64,000 bases of DNA, from positions 739,501-803,500 of the forward strand of contig NZ_JAUMKD010000002.1 in the NCBI RefSeq assembly GCF_030519475.1, read 5' to 3'. The notes under the pieces are model-generated. The model worked only from the letters and a program-made list of their open reading frames with translations, searched no databases and had not been told where the DNA came from. The position numbers and the translations under genes are program-made. Source of the DNA: Micromonospora sp. C28SCA-DRY-2. Its GTDB lineage: Bacteria > Actinomycetota > Actinomycetes > Mycobacteriales > Micromonosporaceae. Of the stretch, positions 50,198 through 58,430 are shown one piece after another. Each line of letters starts with the position of its first letter. Within the stretch, counting starts at the first letter, position 1.

Positions 50198-52129
50198 ATG
50201 ACGACTACCACTCGCATCGAACGACACCACTACGACGTCGTCGTGATCGGGGCCGGCGGCGCCGGCCTGCGCGCGGCGATCGAGGCCCGGCTCGCCGGCA
50301 AGAAGACGGCCATCATCTCCAAGTCGCTCTTCGGCAAGGCGCACACGGTGATGGCCGAGGGCGGCGCCGCGGCCGCGATGGGGAACGTGAACAGCCGGGA
50401 CAACTGGCAGGTGCACTTCCGCGACACCATGCGCGGCGGCAAGTTCCTGAACAACTTCCGGATGGCCGAGCTGCACGCGAAGGAGTCGCCGCAGCGGATC
50501 TGGGAGCTGGAGACCTACGGTGCGCTCTTCGACCGCACCAAGGACGGCAAGATCTCCCAGCGCAACTTCGGCGGCCACGAGTACCCGCGGCTGGCGCACG
50601 TCGGCGACCGGACCGGCCTGGAGCTGATCCGCACCCTCCAGCAGAAGATCGTCTCGCTCCAGCAGGAGGACAAGCGCGAGCACGGCTCGTACGACGCCCG
50701 GATCCGGGTCTTCGCCGAGACCACCATCACCGAGCTGCTGCTCGACGGCGACCGGGTCGCCGGCGCCTTCGGCTACTACCGGGAGTCCGGCGAGTTCGTC
50801 CTCTTCGAGGCGCCGGCGGTGGTGCTGGCCACCGGCGGCGTCGGCCGCTCCTACAAGGTCACCTCGAACTCCTGGGAGTACACCGGCGACGGGCACGCGC
50901 TCGCGCTGCGCGCCGGGGCGACCCTGATCAACATGGAGTTCCTCCAGTTCCACCCGACCGGCATGGTCTGGCCGCCCTCGGTGAAGGGCATCCTGGTCAC
51001 CGAGTCGGTCCGCGGTGACGGCGGCGTGCTGAAGAACTCCGACGGCAAGCGGTTCATGTTCGACTACGTCCCCGACGTCTTCCGCAAGCAGTACGCGGAG
51101 ACCGAGGAGGAGGCCGACCGCTGGTACACCGACCCGGACAACAACCGCCGCCCGCCGGAGCTGCTGCCCCGCGACGAGGTGGCCCGGGCGATCAACAGCG
51201 AGGTCAAGGCCGGTCGGGGCACCCCCGCCGGCGGCGTCTTCCTGGACATCGCCAGCCGGCTGCCGGCCGAGGAGATCCGCCGCCGGCTGCCGTCGATGTA
51301 CCACCAGTTCAAGGAGCTGGCCGACGTCGACATCACCAAGGAGCCGATGGAGGTCGGCCCGACCTGCCACTACGTGATGGGCGGCGTCGAGGTGGACCCG
51401 GACTCCGGTGCCGCGTTCGGTCACGTCCGCGGCCTCTTCGCCGCCGGTGAGGTCTCCGGCGGCATGCACGGCTCCAACCGGCTCGGCGGCAACTCCCTGT
51501 CCGACCTGCTGGTCTTCGGCAAGCGCGCGGGCGGTCACGCCGCCTCGTACGCCGACGGGCTGACCGCCCGGCCGAAGGTGTCCGTGGGCGCGGTGGAGGC
51601 CGCCGTGGAGACGGCGCTGGCCCCGCTGCAGCGGGACACCGGCGAGAGCCCGTACACCCTCCAGCAGGACCTCCAGGCGGTGATGGGCGACCTGGTCGGC
51701 ATCATCCGGCGGGAGGGTGAGCTGGTCGACGCGCTGGGCAAGCTGGCCGAGCTGCGCGAGCGGGTGGCCAAGGTCAGCGCGTCCGGTGGCCGCCGCTACA
51801 ACCCGGGCTGGCACCTGGCGCTGGACCTGCGGAACATGCTGCTGGTGTCGGAGTGCACCGCGAAGGCGGCGCTGGAGCGGCGGGAGTCGCGCGGCGGCCA
51901 CACCCGGGAGGACTTCCCGGCGATGGACCCGTCGTGGCGCCGGGTCAACCTGGTCTGCTCGCTCGACGGCGACACCGTACGCCTGGAGCGCAAGCCGCTG
52001 CCGAAGATCCGCGCGGAGCTGATCCGCCTCTTCGACCGGGCCGAGCTGGCCAAGTACCTCACCGACGAGGAGCTCGCCGAGTTCGACGCCCTCGTCACCG
52101 ACGCCGAGGCCGAGGAGGCGAGCAAGTAA
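50198..52129 (+). CDS. sdhA: succinate dehydrogenase flavoprotein subunit
   Basis: A 643-residue FAD protein that oxidises succinate. FAD-binding DVVVIGAGGAGLRAAIEA at the N-terminus, the flavin-attachment region AKAHTVMAEGG-type (FGKAHTVMAEGGAAAAMG), and active-site blocks FHPTGMVWP, TESVRGDGGVLKN and GLFAAGEVSGGMHGSNRLGGNSL are present. The length and start match Rv0248c. It follows the anchor gene by 12 nt and overlaps sdhB by one nt (TAATG). Confidence 0.95.
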   Translation: MTTTTRIERHHYDVVVIGAGGAGLRAAIEARLAGKKTAIISKSLFGKAHTVMAEGGAAAAMGNVNSRDNWQVHFRDTMRGGKFLNNFRMAELHAKESPQRIWELETYGALFDRTKDGKISQRNFGGHEYPRLAHVGDRTGLELIRTLQQKIVSLQQEDKREHGSYDARIRVFAETTITELLLDGDRVAGAFGYYRESGEFVLFEAPAVVLATGGVGRSYKVTSNSWEYTGDGHALALRAGATLINMEFLQFHPTGMVWPPSVKGILVTESVRGDGGVLKNSDGKRFMFDYVPDVFRKQYAETEEEADRWYTDPDNNRRPPELLPRDEVARAINSEVKAGRGTPAGGVFLDIASRLPAEEIRRRLPSMYHQFKELADVDITKEPMEVGPTCHYVMGGVEVDPDSGAAFGHVRGLFAAGEVSGGMHGSNRLGGNSLSDLLVFGKRAGGHAASYADGLTARPKVSVGAVEAAVETALAPLQRDTGESPYTLQQDLQAVMGDLVGIIRREGELVDALGKLAELRERVAKVSASGGRRYNPGWHLALDLRNMLLVSECTAKAALERRESRGGHTREDFPAMDPSWRRVNLVCSLDGDTVRLERKPLPKIRAELIRLFDRAELAKYLTDEELAEFDALVTDAEAEEASK

Positions 52130-53223
52130 TGGCGGAGCAGAAGTCCACCGGGGCCGGCAAGTCCGGCACCAAGCGCCAGTTCCGCATCTGGCGGGGCGAC
52201 GAGAGCGGCGGCGACCTCCAGGACTACATGGTCGAGGTGAACGAGGGCGAGGTGGTCCTCGACGTGATCCACCGGCTCCAGGCCACCGACGCCCCGGACC
52301 TGGCCTGCCGGTGGAACTGCAAGGCGGGCAAGTGCGGCTCGTGCTCGATGGAGATCAACGGCAAGCCCCGGCTGAGCTGCATGACCCGGATGTCGACCTT
52401 CGAGCCGGACGAGACGGTCACGGTCACCCCGCTGCGCACCTTCCCGGTCATCCGGGACCTGGTCACCGACGTCTCGTTCAACTACGAGAAGGCCCGGGAG
52501 ACGCCGGCGTTCGCGCCGCCGGCCGACCTGGCGCCCGGCGACTACCGGATGCAGCAGGTCGACGTCGAGCGCTCGCAGGAGTTCCGCAAGTGCATCGAGT
52601 GCTTCCTGTGCCAGAACGTCTGCCACGTGATCCGGGACCACGAGGAGAACAAGCCGGCCTTCTCCGGGCCGCGGTTCTTCATCCGGGCCGCGGAGCTGGA
52701 CATGCACCCGCTGGATGAGAAGAGCGACCGCAAGGAGTACGCACAGCGGGAGCAGGGGCTGGGCTACTGCAACATCACCAAGTGCTGCACCGAGGTCTGC
52801 CCCGAGCACATCAAGATCACGGACAACGGGATCATCCCCATGAAGGAGCGGGTCGTCGACCGCAGGTACGATCCCCTTGTGTGGCTTGGTAGCAAGATCT
52901 TCCGTCGGGGTGAGACGCCCCAGACCAGCGTGACCACCCCCCGTTCGGGCTCGGCGGCACACTCCGGCAGCCCCGCCGGGGTGCACTCGCACGCGGGCGG
53001 CTCGCACGACCCGCGCGCCGAGGCGCAGGCCCAGCGCGGGGTCAACTGGCACCGCGAGGTGCCGAAGCCGACCGCGCCGGCGGTCGACGACCGCGGCAAG
53101 CTGCCGCTGACCGAGCTCACCTTCGACCGCGCGGCGGCGCCCTCGCCGTTCGGCGACGACGTCACGTTCCCGCTGCCGCCGGAGCACCTGAACTTCGCCC
53201 ACCCGGAGCAGGACAAGCACTGA
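52129..53223 (+). CDS. sdhB: succinate dehydrogenase iron-sulfur subunit with C-terminal extension
   Basis: A 364-residue Fe-S protein. The [2Fe-2S] site is CRWNCKAGKCGSC...LSC, the [4Fe-4S] site CIECFLCQNVC and the [3Fe-4S] site CNITKCCTEVCPEHI with a second Cys set as in Rv0247c. The usual protein ends near residue 250; here ~115 more residues follow, rich in Ser, His, Pro and Ala, with a final conserved-looking piece (LPLTELTFDRAAAPSPFGDD). The role of this tail is unknown. ATG 52129 overlaps the sdhA stop (TAATG). Confidence 0.93.
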   Translation: MAEQKSTGAGKSGTKRQFRIWRGDESGGDLQDYMVEVNEGEVVLDVIHRLQATDAPDLACRWNCKAGKCGSCSMEINGKPRLSCMTRMSTFEPDETVTVTPLRTFPVIRDLVTDVSFNYEKARETPAFAPPADLAPGDYRMQQVDVERSQEFRKCIECFLCQNVCHVIRDHEENKPAFSGPRFFIRAAELDMHPLDEKSDRKEYAQREQGLGYCNITKCCTEVCPEHIKITDNGIIPMKERVVDRRYDPLVWLGSKIFRRGETPQTSVTTPRSGSAAHSGSPAGVHSHAGGSHDPRAEAQAQRGVNWHREVPKPTAPAVDDRGKLPLTELTFDRAAAPSPFGDDVTFPLPPEHLNFAHPEQDKH

Positions 53224-53237
53224 GCACCACAGTGACG

Positions 53238-53278
53238 ACGGGGGCCGCGGCTGTTGCCGCCGGCCCCCGTCCCGTTTT
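53238..53278 (+). terminator. terminator hairpin with T run after sdhB
   Basis: Arms 53238-53250 and 53257-53270 pair with one bulge, then CCCGTTTT. It lies 15 nt after the sdhB stop codon. Confidence 0.75.
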
Positions 53279-53359
53279 CGCCCGGCTGTCCGGTTCCCCG
53301 GCCAGGCGCGGGTCCGGGCGCCGCCCGGCCGCCCGCGGCGCGGCGGGCGGTCAGGGCGG

Positions 53360-53800
53360 TCAGCCGCGGGCGAGCATCGGGCGCAGCGCGGCGACGATCG
53401 GGGCGTCGGCCGGCAGCCAGGTGACGTCGTCCAGTTCCGCGGCCGAAAGCCAGCGCAGCGCCGAGTGCTCCAGCGCCTGGGGCCGGTCGCCGTGCAGCAG
53501 GCGGGCCGTGTACACCTTGAGCACCGACCGGCCGTGGGCCATCCGGACGTTGCGGCCGACCCGCTCACCGATCTCCACGCGTACGGCGAGTTCCTCGGCG
53601 CACTCGCGGGCCAGCGCGGCGGTCTCGCTCTCCCCCGGCTCGACCTTGCCGCCGGGGAACTCGAACATCCCGGCGACCTCCGGCGGGGCGGACCGGGCGC
53701 AGGCCAGCACCCGCCCGTCCTCGATGATCGCCGCACCGACGATCACCTTCAGGTCCCGTCGCTCGATCTGCCCGCCGTCGTTAGCCCGTTCGGTCCGCAC
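53360..53800 (-). CDS. Nudix hydrolase, MutT-like
   Basis: A 146-residue (deoxy)nucleoside triphosphate pyrophosphohydrolase, probably an oxidised-nucleotide sanitising enzyme. The Nudix box is GGKVEPGESETAALARECAEELAV; FEFPGGK before it and the WLPADAPIV end are typical of MutT-type proteins. GTG 53800 is the only upstream start; the ribosome site is poor. It stands alone, convergent with sdh. Confidence 0.85.
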   Translation of the reverse strand: MRTERANDGGQIERRDLKVIVGAAIIEDGRVLACARSAPPEVAGMFEFPGGKVEPGESETAALARECAEELAVRVEIGERVGRNVRMAHGRSVLKVYTARLLHGDRPQALEHSALRWLSAAELDDVTWLPADAPIVAALRPMLARG

Positions 53801-53983
53801 GGGCGTCCAGCGTGCCAGATCAATCGGCGGTTTGGGTACCTTGGCCGACCGTCAGGCCAGGAAGACACGGAAGTGTGGGCGTGGACACACCATCCGTGCG
53901 ACGACAGACTAGAGGGCACCGACAAGACACGGGATGGCGACGATTTGGCCACAAGCCGGCAACGGCGCCTGGGAGGTGCGGTG

Positions 53984-54289
53984 ATGCGCGCGCTGTTCAG
54001 CGGTCGTGCGAAGCGCGACTACCTCAGCGACGCCCTCGCCCTGCTGAGCGGATGGGTCCGCGAGGGTGAGCAGATCCGACGGACTCTCGTGATCGACGAC
54101 TCGCAGCACGCGGCCCTGACCGAGCGGGTCAAGGTGGTCGCCGACGCCCTGCACCTGCGCCCGGAGATCAGCCGGCGGGCCGACCACACCCAGATCCGCG
54201 TCGGGCACGGCAACGCGCCGCTGACCGAGGGCGAGGTCCTGCTGGCCGCCCGGATCGAGGACGCGTACCGCGCGGTCACCGAGCCCTGA
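53984..54289 (+). CDS. pterin-4a-carbinolamine dehydratase-like protein
   Basis: A 101-residue protein. The C-terminal ~65 residues (ERVKVVADALHLRPEISRRADHTQIRVGHGNAPLTEGEVLLAARIEDA) follow the PCD/DCoH pattern, but the usual H-H-P-D block reads HLRPE, so the second catalytic His is missing. Activity as 4a-hydroxytetrahydrobiopterin dehydratase is therefore doubtful. GGGAGG lies 7 nt before ATG 53984; GTG 53981 is one codon upstream. It is followed by a HAD gene after 16 nt. Confidence 0.65.
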   Translation: MRALFSGRAKRDYLSDALALLSGWVREGEQIRRTLVIDDSQHAALTERVKVVADALHLRPEISRRADHTQIRVGHGNAPLTEGEVLLAARIEDAYRAVTEP

Positions 54290-54291
54290 CG

Positions 54292-54297
54292 TACGCT
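54292..54297 (+). promoter_or_regulatory. -10 box for leaderless HAD gene
   Basis: TACGCT, 8 nt before the ATG at 54306, within the short gap after the pterin-dehydratase-like gene. Confidence 0.4.
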
Positions 54298-54305
54298 CGC
54301 CCGCC

Positions 54306-54914
54306 ATGACGACACGGGCGGTCCTGGTGGACATCGGCGGCGTTCTGGAGATCACCCCTTCGCTCGGGGTGACCGAGCGGTGGGAGACCACCCTGGGCCT
54401 GCGCCCCGGCGAACTGGACGAACGCGCGGCTGGGGCCTGGGCGGCCGGGGCCGTCGGCGAGATCACCCTGGACGAGGTGCACGCCGGCCTCGCCGCGCTG
54501 CTGAGCCTCCCGCCCGAGCGGGTGACCGCCCTGATGGCCGACATGTGGGTGGAGTACCTGGGCAGCCCCAACGAGGAACTCATCGAGTACGTGCGGGCGC
54601 TGCGCTCCCGGTGCCGCACCGGGATCATCAGCAACAGCTTCGTCGGCGCCCGGGAACGCGAACAGGAGCGGTACGGCTTCGCCGACCTGACCGACGTGCT
54701 CGTCTACTCGCACGAGGTCGGCCTGTCGAAGCCGGACCCGCGCATCTACCAGCTGGCCTGCGACCGGCTGGGCGTGCCGCCGGAGCACGCGCTCTTCCTG
54801 GACGACGTCCCGGCGGCGGTGGACGGCGCCCGCGCCGTCGGGATGCACGGCGTGCTGTTCACGACGAACGCGCAGGCCGTCGCGGAGATCGAACAGTGGC
54901 TGAGAGAAAGCTGA
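54306..54914 (+). CDS. HAD-superfamily hydrolase (subfamily IA)
   Basis: A 202-residue phosphatase-like protein. Motif I DIGGVLE (nucleophile Asp in LVDIGG), motif II IISNSF, the motif III Lys in GLSKPDPRIYQ and motif IV LFLDDVPAAVDGA are present. Motif I has Gly where the acid/base Asp is usual, as in the YihX-like group. Substrate unknown. TACGCT 8 nt before ATG suggests a leaderless start. Confidence 0.85.
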   Translation: MTTRAVLVDIGGVLEITPSLGVTERWETTLGLRPGELDERAAGAWAAGAVGEITLDEVHAGLAALLSLPPERVTALMADMWVEYLGSPNEELIEYVRALRSRCRTGIISNSFVGAREREQERYGFADLTDVLVYSHEVGLSKPDPRIYQLACDRLGVPPEHALFLDDVPAAVDGARAVGMHGVLFTTNAQAVAEIEQWLRES

Positions 54915-55018
54915 AAAGCTCAGGTTTCCCGGAAAAGTGCGAGGGTATCAATTCCGCGCGCCGCCGGACATCCGGAGCGCAAGGGACTTACCCCCTCACA
55001 TTGCACTTTGGAGCTGAC

Positions 55019-55360
55019 ATGACGACGCCCACCTCGAACCGCGCCACCGACCGGCTCGCCGACCACGCCGAGCACGGCGACCACGTCGGGCACGTCGGGC
55101 ACCACCCGCACCGGCACGGCGACGAGACCAAGCCCTCCTGGAAGACCACCGAGCTCGCCGTCTACCTGCTCTCCGTCATCGGTGTGCTGATCGCGTCCAA
55201 CGCCGTCGGTGACGGTGCCGCCGACAACGGCGGCGACTACTTCGCGGCCGACAAGGCCTGGTGGTACATCACCCTGCTGACCATCGGCTACCTGGTCAGC
55301 CGGGGTCTGGCCAAGTCCGGCAGCCGGTCCCGCGACCACGACCCGCGCACCAACCGGTAA
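55019..55360 (+). CDS. small membrane protein with His-rich N-terminus
   Basis: A 113-residue protein. Residues ~17-40 are His-rich (HAEHGDHVGHVGHHPHRHGDE), which could bind metal; two membrane helices follow (AVYLLSVIGVLIASNAV, WWYITLLTIGYLVSRGLA) and a charged tail. I recognise it only as a common actinobacterial hypothetical. GGAG lies 5-6 nt before ATG 55019. A perfect hairpin terminates it. Confidence 0.7.
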   Translation: MTTPTSNRATDRLADHAEHGDHVGHVGHHPHRHGDETKPSWKTTELAVYLLSVIGVLIASNAVGDGAADNGGDYFAADKAWWYITLLTIGYLVSRGLAKSGSRSRDHDPRTNR

Positions 55361-55378
55361 TCACCAGCGACCTCGATC

Positions 55379-55405
55379 GGGCCCCGCCGGCTGCCGGCGG
55401 GGCCC
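55379..55405 (+). terminator. terminator hairpin
   Basis: A perfect 12-bp inverted repeat (55379-55390, 55394-55405) with a 3-nt loop, 18 nt after the His-rich membrane protein gene. Confidence 0.65.
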
Positions 55406-55571
55406 TGCTGGTGGGTGGTGTCCGGCTACCCGCTGCCCGTCACGCGGCCACCGTCGGGTCGGGACGGCCGCCGGCGGCCCGACCCCGGGGCGGCGCGGTC
55501 GAGGCACCGGCGCGGCGACGAATCGACTTAAGTTTTGCTTATGGGGTCTGCTGATCGCTCGGCAAGATCGG

Positions 55572-55577
55572 TACCTT
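55572..55577 (+). promoter_or_regulatory. -10 box for leaderless membrane protein gene
   Basis: TACCTT, 6 nt before the ATG at 55584. Confidence 0.45.
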
Positions 55578-55583
55578 GCCCGA

Positions 55584-56291
55584 ATGCGACACATCGGAAC
55601 CGTGATCGCCGCCGCCGTCGTGGGTCCGCTGGCCTGGGTCCTGTTCGCCCTCGGCCAGGATCGGTCGGCGCAGGCGTTCGCCAACGCGGAGGACGGCGGC
55701 TCGCTCGACGGCGGTGACTTCGTACGACCGGCGCTGGTGCTGGCCGCTGCCGGGCTCCTGCTCGGGCTCATCGCCACGCTCCGGTTCTCGCCGCTCGGCG
55801 CGGCCGTGACCGGGCTGGTCTACTCGGCCAGCTACCTGGGTCTGCTGCTCAGCCCGAGCGCGGTGCTGAACCTGGTCGACCACGAACCCACCCTGGTCGG
55901 CCACCAGGTGGACCTGGCCGCCCCGGTACGCAACGGGACCACCCTGCTGATGGGCGCGCTGCTGCTCGTCGGGGTGGTGAGCATCCGCCGCTGGCAACGC
56001 TGGCCCCAGCCCACCACCGCCGACGAGACGCCCGCCGCGCTGGTGCCGGACGAGGTCATCCCGGCCCTGCCGCGACGGGACCGCCCGCTGGGCGCGGACG
56101 GCCTTGGCCTGGGCAAGCCGTCGGAGACGCCGGAGCCGGTGGCGGCCGGCGGCGCCGGCTGGGGTGGCGGCCCGGAAGCCGGCGGTCGCACCGACTGGGC
56201 CGGCCGTTCGGACTGGGCCGGCCTGCTGTCGGGCGACGGCGGGGACAAGACCGGGCGGTCGCCGGACTGGACGCGCCAGCCGTCGCGCTGA
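55584..56291 (+). CDS. membrane protein of unknown function
   Basis: A 235-residue protein with four likely membrane helices in the first ~130 residues (IAAAVVGPLAWVLFALG, ALVLAAAGLLLGLIATL, AAVTGLVYSASYLGLLL, TTLLMGALLLVGVVSI) and a cytoplasmic Gly/Trp/Asp-rich tail with repeated TDWAGR/SDWAG. The family is not recognised. No ribosome site precedes the ATG; a TANNNT box 6 nt before it suggests a leaderless message. Confidence 0.7.
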   Translation: MRHIGTVIAAAVVGPLAWVLFALGQDRSAQAFANAEDGGSLDGGDFVRPALVLAAAGLLLGLIATLRFSPLGAAVTGLVYSASYLGLLLSPSAVLNLVDHEPTLVGHQVDLAAPVRNGTTLLMGALLLVGVVSIRRWQRWPQPTTADETPAALVPDEVIPALPRRDRPLGADGLGLGKPSETPEPVAAGGAGWGGGPEAGGRTDWAGRSDWAGLLSGDGGDKTGRSPDWTRQPSR

Positions 56292-56422
56292 TCCCCGGCG
56301 CCGCGTCCCGGCCCGGCCGGGAGCGGATCAGGCGGGCCGACCCGAGCCGGGTCATCCGCGAGGTCGTGCTCCGCTGGGGCACCGTACTGCCCCAGCCGAG
56401 CACGACCGACCGGCAGCGGCGC

Positions 56423-56818
56423 TCAGCCGGCGGCGTCCTGCGGGTACCAGCGCAACTCGACCGAGTTGCCGTCCGGGTCGCGCACGTAGATCGAGGTGGC
56501 GCTCCCCCGCGCCCCGAACCGGCCGACCGGCCCCTCCAGCACCTCGAAGACTCCGGACGCGACCACCTCGGCCCAGTCCAGTGGCTCGACCACCAGGCAG
56601 AAGTGGTCCACGTTCGACTCGCCCCGCGGGCGGTGGACCAGGTCGATGATGGTCTCCGGGCTGACCCGTACCGAGGGGAACGGCACCTGGCCGGCCCGCC
56701 ACTCGTCGACCCGGACCGGGGCCAGCCCGAGCACCCGGCAGTAGAAGTCGAGGGCCCGCTCGACGTCGGCCACGTTGATCACCAGGTGGTCGAAGCCCGT
56801 CACCCGCACCGCGCTCAC
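56423..56818 (-). CDS. VOC (glyoxalase/bleomycin-resistance/dioxygenase) family protein
   Basis: A 131-residue VOC-fold protein. FDHLVINVADVERALDFYCRVLGL opens the first beta-alpha-beta-beta-beta module; VDHFCLVVEPLDW opens the second, and YVRDPDGNSVELRWYP closes it. Metal-ligand positions (His in FDHL, His in VDHF, Glu in VELR) are present. Substrate unknown. GGGAGG precedes GTG 56818, which overlaps the stop of a broken small gene (GTGA). Divergent from a LysR gene that may control it. Confidence 0.85.
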   Translation of the reverse strand: MSAVRVTGFDHLVINVADVERALDFYCRVLGLAPVRVDEWRAGQVPFPSVRVSPETIIDLVHRPRGESNVDHFCLVVEPLDWAEVVASGVFEVLEGPVGRFGARGSATSIYVRDPDGNSVELRWYPQDAAG

Positions 56819-56938
56819 TTCGCCTCCCGCTCGTACGCCTGCCGCAGCCGGCCGGTGACCGGCTGGAACTTCTCGCCGATCTCCCGCAGCCGGGCCGTCG
56901 AGGCCGGTCAGGTGGTCGGAGACTGTCGTCGTCGTCAT
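56815..56938 (-). pseudogene. remnant of a small gene with a frameshift
   Basis: The frame starts MTTTTVSDHLTGLD and, after a one-base shift, continues RLREIGEKFQPVTGRLRQAYEREAK to a TGA that overlaps the VOC start as GTGA. The total length is 124 nt, not a multiple of three. The tight overlap argues that this was once a translated gene coupled to the VOC gene. What it encoded is not clear; a larger gene with an internal deletion is possible. Confidence 0.4.
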
Positions 56939-56987
56939 GCCGTTCACGATCCCCCGCCGCGCGAGCACGACCAAGGCATGATCGGGC

Positions 56988-57014
56988 TACGATCGTTGAT
57001 TCCGGTTCAACGAT
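56988..57014 (+). promoter_or_regulatory. LysR operator and -10 box
   Basis: A perfect 8-bp inverted repeat (56992-56999, 57007-57014) with a 7-nt centre contains TTGA-N7-TCAA and so fits the LysR T-N11-A rule. TACGAT (56988-56993) may be the -10 box of the LysR gene, so the site would serve autoregulation and control of the divergent genes. Confidence 0.55.
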
Positions 57015-57021
57015 GGGACGT

Positions 57022-57927
57022 GGCGTGCTCGAACGGTACGAGGTGGAGACCTTCCTGACCCTCGCCGAGGAACTGCACTTCGGCCGCACCGCCGAGCGGC
57101 TCGGGGTGACCACCGGGCGGATCAGCCACGTGGTGAAGAAGCTGGAACGCCGCATCGGCGCCCCGCTCTTCGCCCGCACCAGCCGGGTCGTCCAGCTCAC
57201 CGCGATCGGCCGGCAGCTCGCCGACGACCTCGCCCCGCTGGTCACCGGCATGGACGAGGCGGTACGCCGGGCCGTCGAGGCCGGCCGCGGCGTCACCGGG
57301 CGGCTGCGGGTGGCGTTCCTCGGCGAGTGGACCGCGCCGGTGCTGCTCAAGGCGGTCGCCCTGTTCACCGAGCGGCACCCGGAATGCCAGGTCGAGGTGC
57401 ACGAGGTGCAGCTCTACAACTCCCGGCCGAGCCTGGAGGACGGCTCGATCGACCTGCTCATCGCCGCGTACCCGTTCGACGGCATGGCCTGCGGCCCGCC
57501 GCTGCTGACCGAGCGCCGGGTGCTCGCGGTGCCGGCCGGGCACCCCCTGACCCGCGCGGCGTCGGTCTCCCTGGAGATCCTCGCCGACCACCCGGTGGTG
57601 CAGTACCCGGCGGTGACCTCGGCGGAGTTCAAGCGCGACCGGACGCCCGAGCACACCCCGTCCGGCCGCCCCGTGCCGAAGGGCCCCACCGGGAACACCT
57701 TCTCGGAGATGCTGACCCTGGTGGCGCTGGGTCGGGGCGTGCTGCCGGTGGGCGAGCACACCCGGACCTACTACCCCCGGCCGGACGTCGCCTACGTGCC
57801 GATCCACGACGCACCGCCGATCCGGCGCGGCCTGGTCTGGCGGGAGGCCAACACCACGGCCCGGGTCCGCGAGTTCGTCCGCGCCGCCACCGACGCGAAC
57901 GCGGTCCGGCCGGCGGGCCGGGAGTGA
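57022..57927 (+). CDS. LysR-family transcriptional regulator
   Basis: A 301-residue LysR-type regulator. The N-terminal winged HTH reads FLTLAEELHFGRTAERLGVTTGRISHVVKKLERRIGAPLFART; the effector-binding domain begins VTGRLRVAFLGEWTAPVLL. GTG 57022 (VLERYEVETFL) is preferred over ATG 57013 because the ATG lies within the operator palindrome and the family usually starts here. Divergent from the VOC gene, a likely target. The effector is unknown. Confidence 0.88.
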   Translation, partial: GVLERYEVETFLTLAEELHFGRTAERLGVTTGRISHVVKKLERRIGAPLFARTSRVVQLTAIGRQLADDLAPLVTGMDEAVRRAVEAGRGVTGRLRVAFLGEWTAPVLLKAVALFTERHPECQVEVHEVQLYNSRPSLEDGSIDLLIAAYPFDGMACGPPLLTERRVLAVPAGHPLTRAASVSLEILADHPVVQYPAVTSAEFKRDRTPEHTPSGRPVPKGPTGNTFSEMLTLVALGRGVLPVGEHTRTYYPRPDVAYVPIHDAPPIRRGLVWREANTTARVREFVRAATDANAVRPAGRE

Positions 57928-57953
57928 TGATCTTGTTGGTGGCGCGCCGGACC

Positions 57954-57959
57954 TACCGT
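57954..57959 (+). promoter_or_regulatory. -10 box for leaderless PH-domain gene
   Basis: TACCGT, 7 nt before the ATG at 57967. Confidence 0.4.
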
Positions 57960-57966
57960 GAAGGTC

Positions 57967-58329
57967 ATGGCGAACGCGACCTATGACCGCAAGGAGCAGT
58001 TCCAGCAGATCCAGAGTGGGCTGCTGGACGGGGAACAGATCATCGCCGTCTACGACGCGGTCGGCACCGGCACCGGCTTCATCGGGCTGACCGACCGGCG
58101 CGTCATCATCCAGGACCGCTCCTTCATCGGCAAGCGGTACGCCATCACCAGCATCCCGTACTCGAAGATCACCAGCGTGAGCGTGGTGAGCAACAAGTCG
58201 TGGGGCGGGTCGTTCTTCTCCACCGGCGCCATCGCCATCCACGTCGGCACGCACACCTACGAGGTGGAGTTCCGCGGCGCCCAGAAGAGCCACCACGTGC
58301 ACAACGTCATCCTGCACTACATCAGCTGA
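57967..58329 (+). CDS. bacterial PH-domain protein
   Basis: A 120-residue protein with a bacterial pleckstrin-homology fold: LLDGEQIIAVYDAVGTGTGFIGLTDRRVIIQD, then SIPYSKITSVSVVSNKSWGG and a strand-rich middle (AIAIHVGTHTYEVEF) and C-terminal helix. No signal or membrane segment. The function is unknown; such domains often mediate protein contacts. ATG 57967 has AAGG at short spacing, and a TANNNT box allows a leaderless start. Confidence 0.75.
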   Translation: MANATYDRKEQFQQIQSGLLDGEQIIAVYDAVGTGTGFIGLTDRRVIIQDRSFIGKRYAITSIPYSKITSVSVVSNKSWGGSFFSTGAIAIHVGTHTYEVEFRGAQKSHHVHNVILHYIS

Positions 58330-58430
58330 CCAGCGCGGCCGGGCGGCCGCCTCCCCCGCCCCGGCGCCGACATCACCTTTCCCGGTCACGGCCGTTCAAC
58401 TCTTGACGGCCGCTGACGGAAGGGACGGGC

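Noticed and set aside
54380..55360. Frame that joins the HAD region to the His-rich membrane protein
   Set aside because: Its first two thirds are an alternative frame of the HAD gene; only the part from ATG 55019 with its own ribosome site is a gene.
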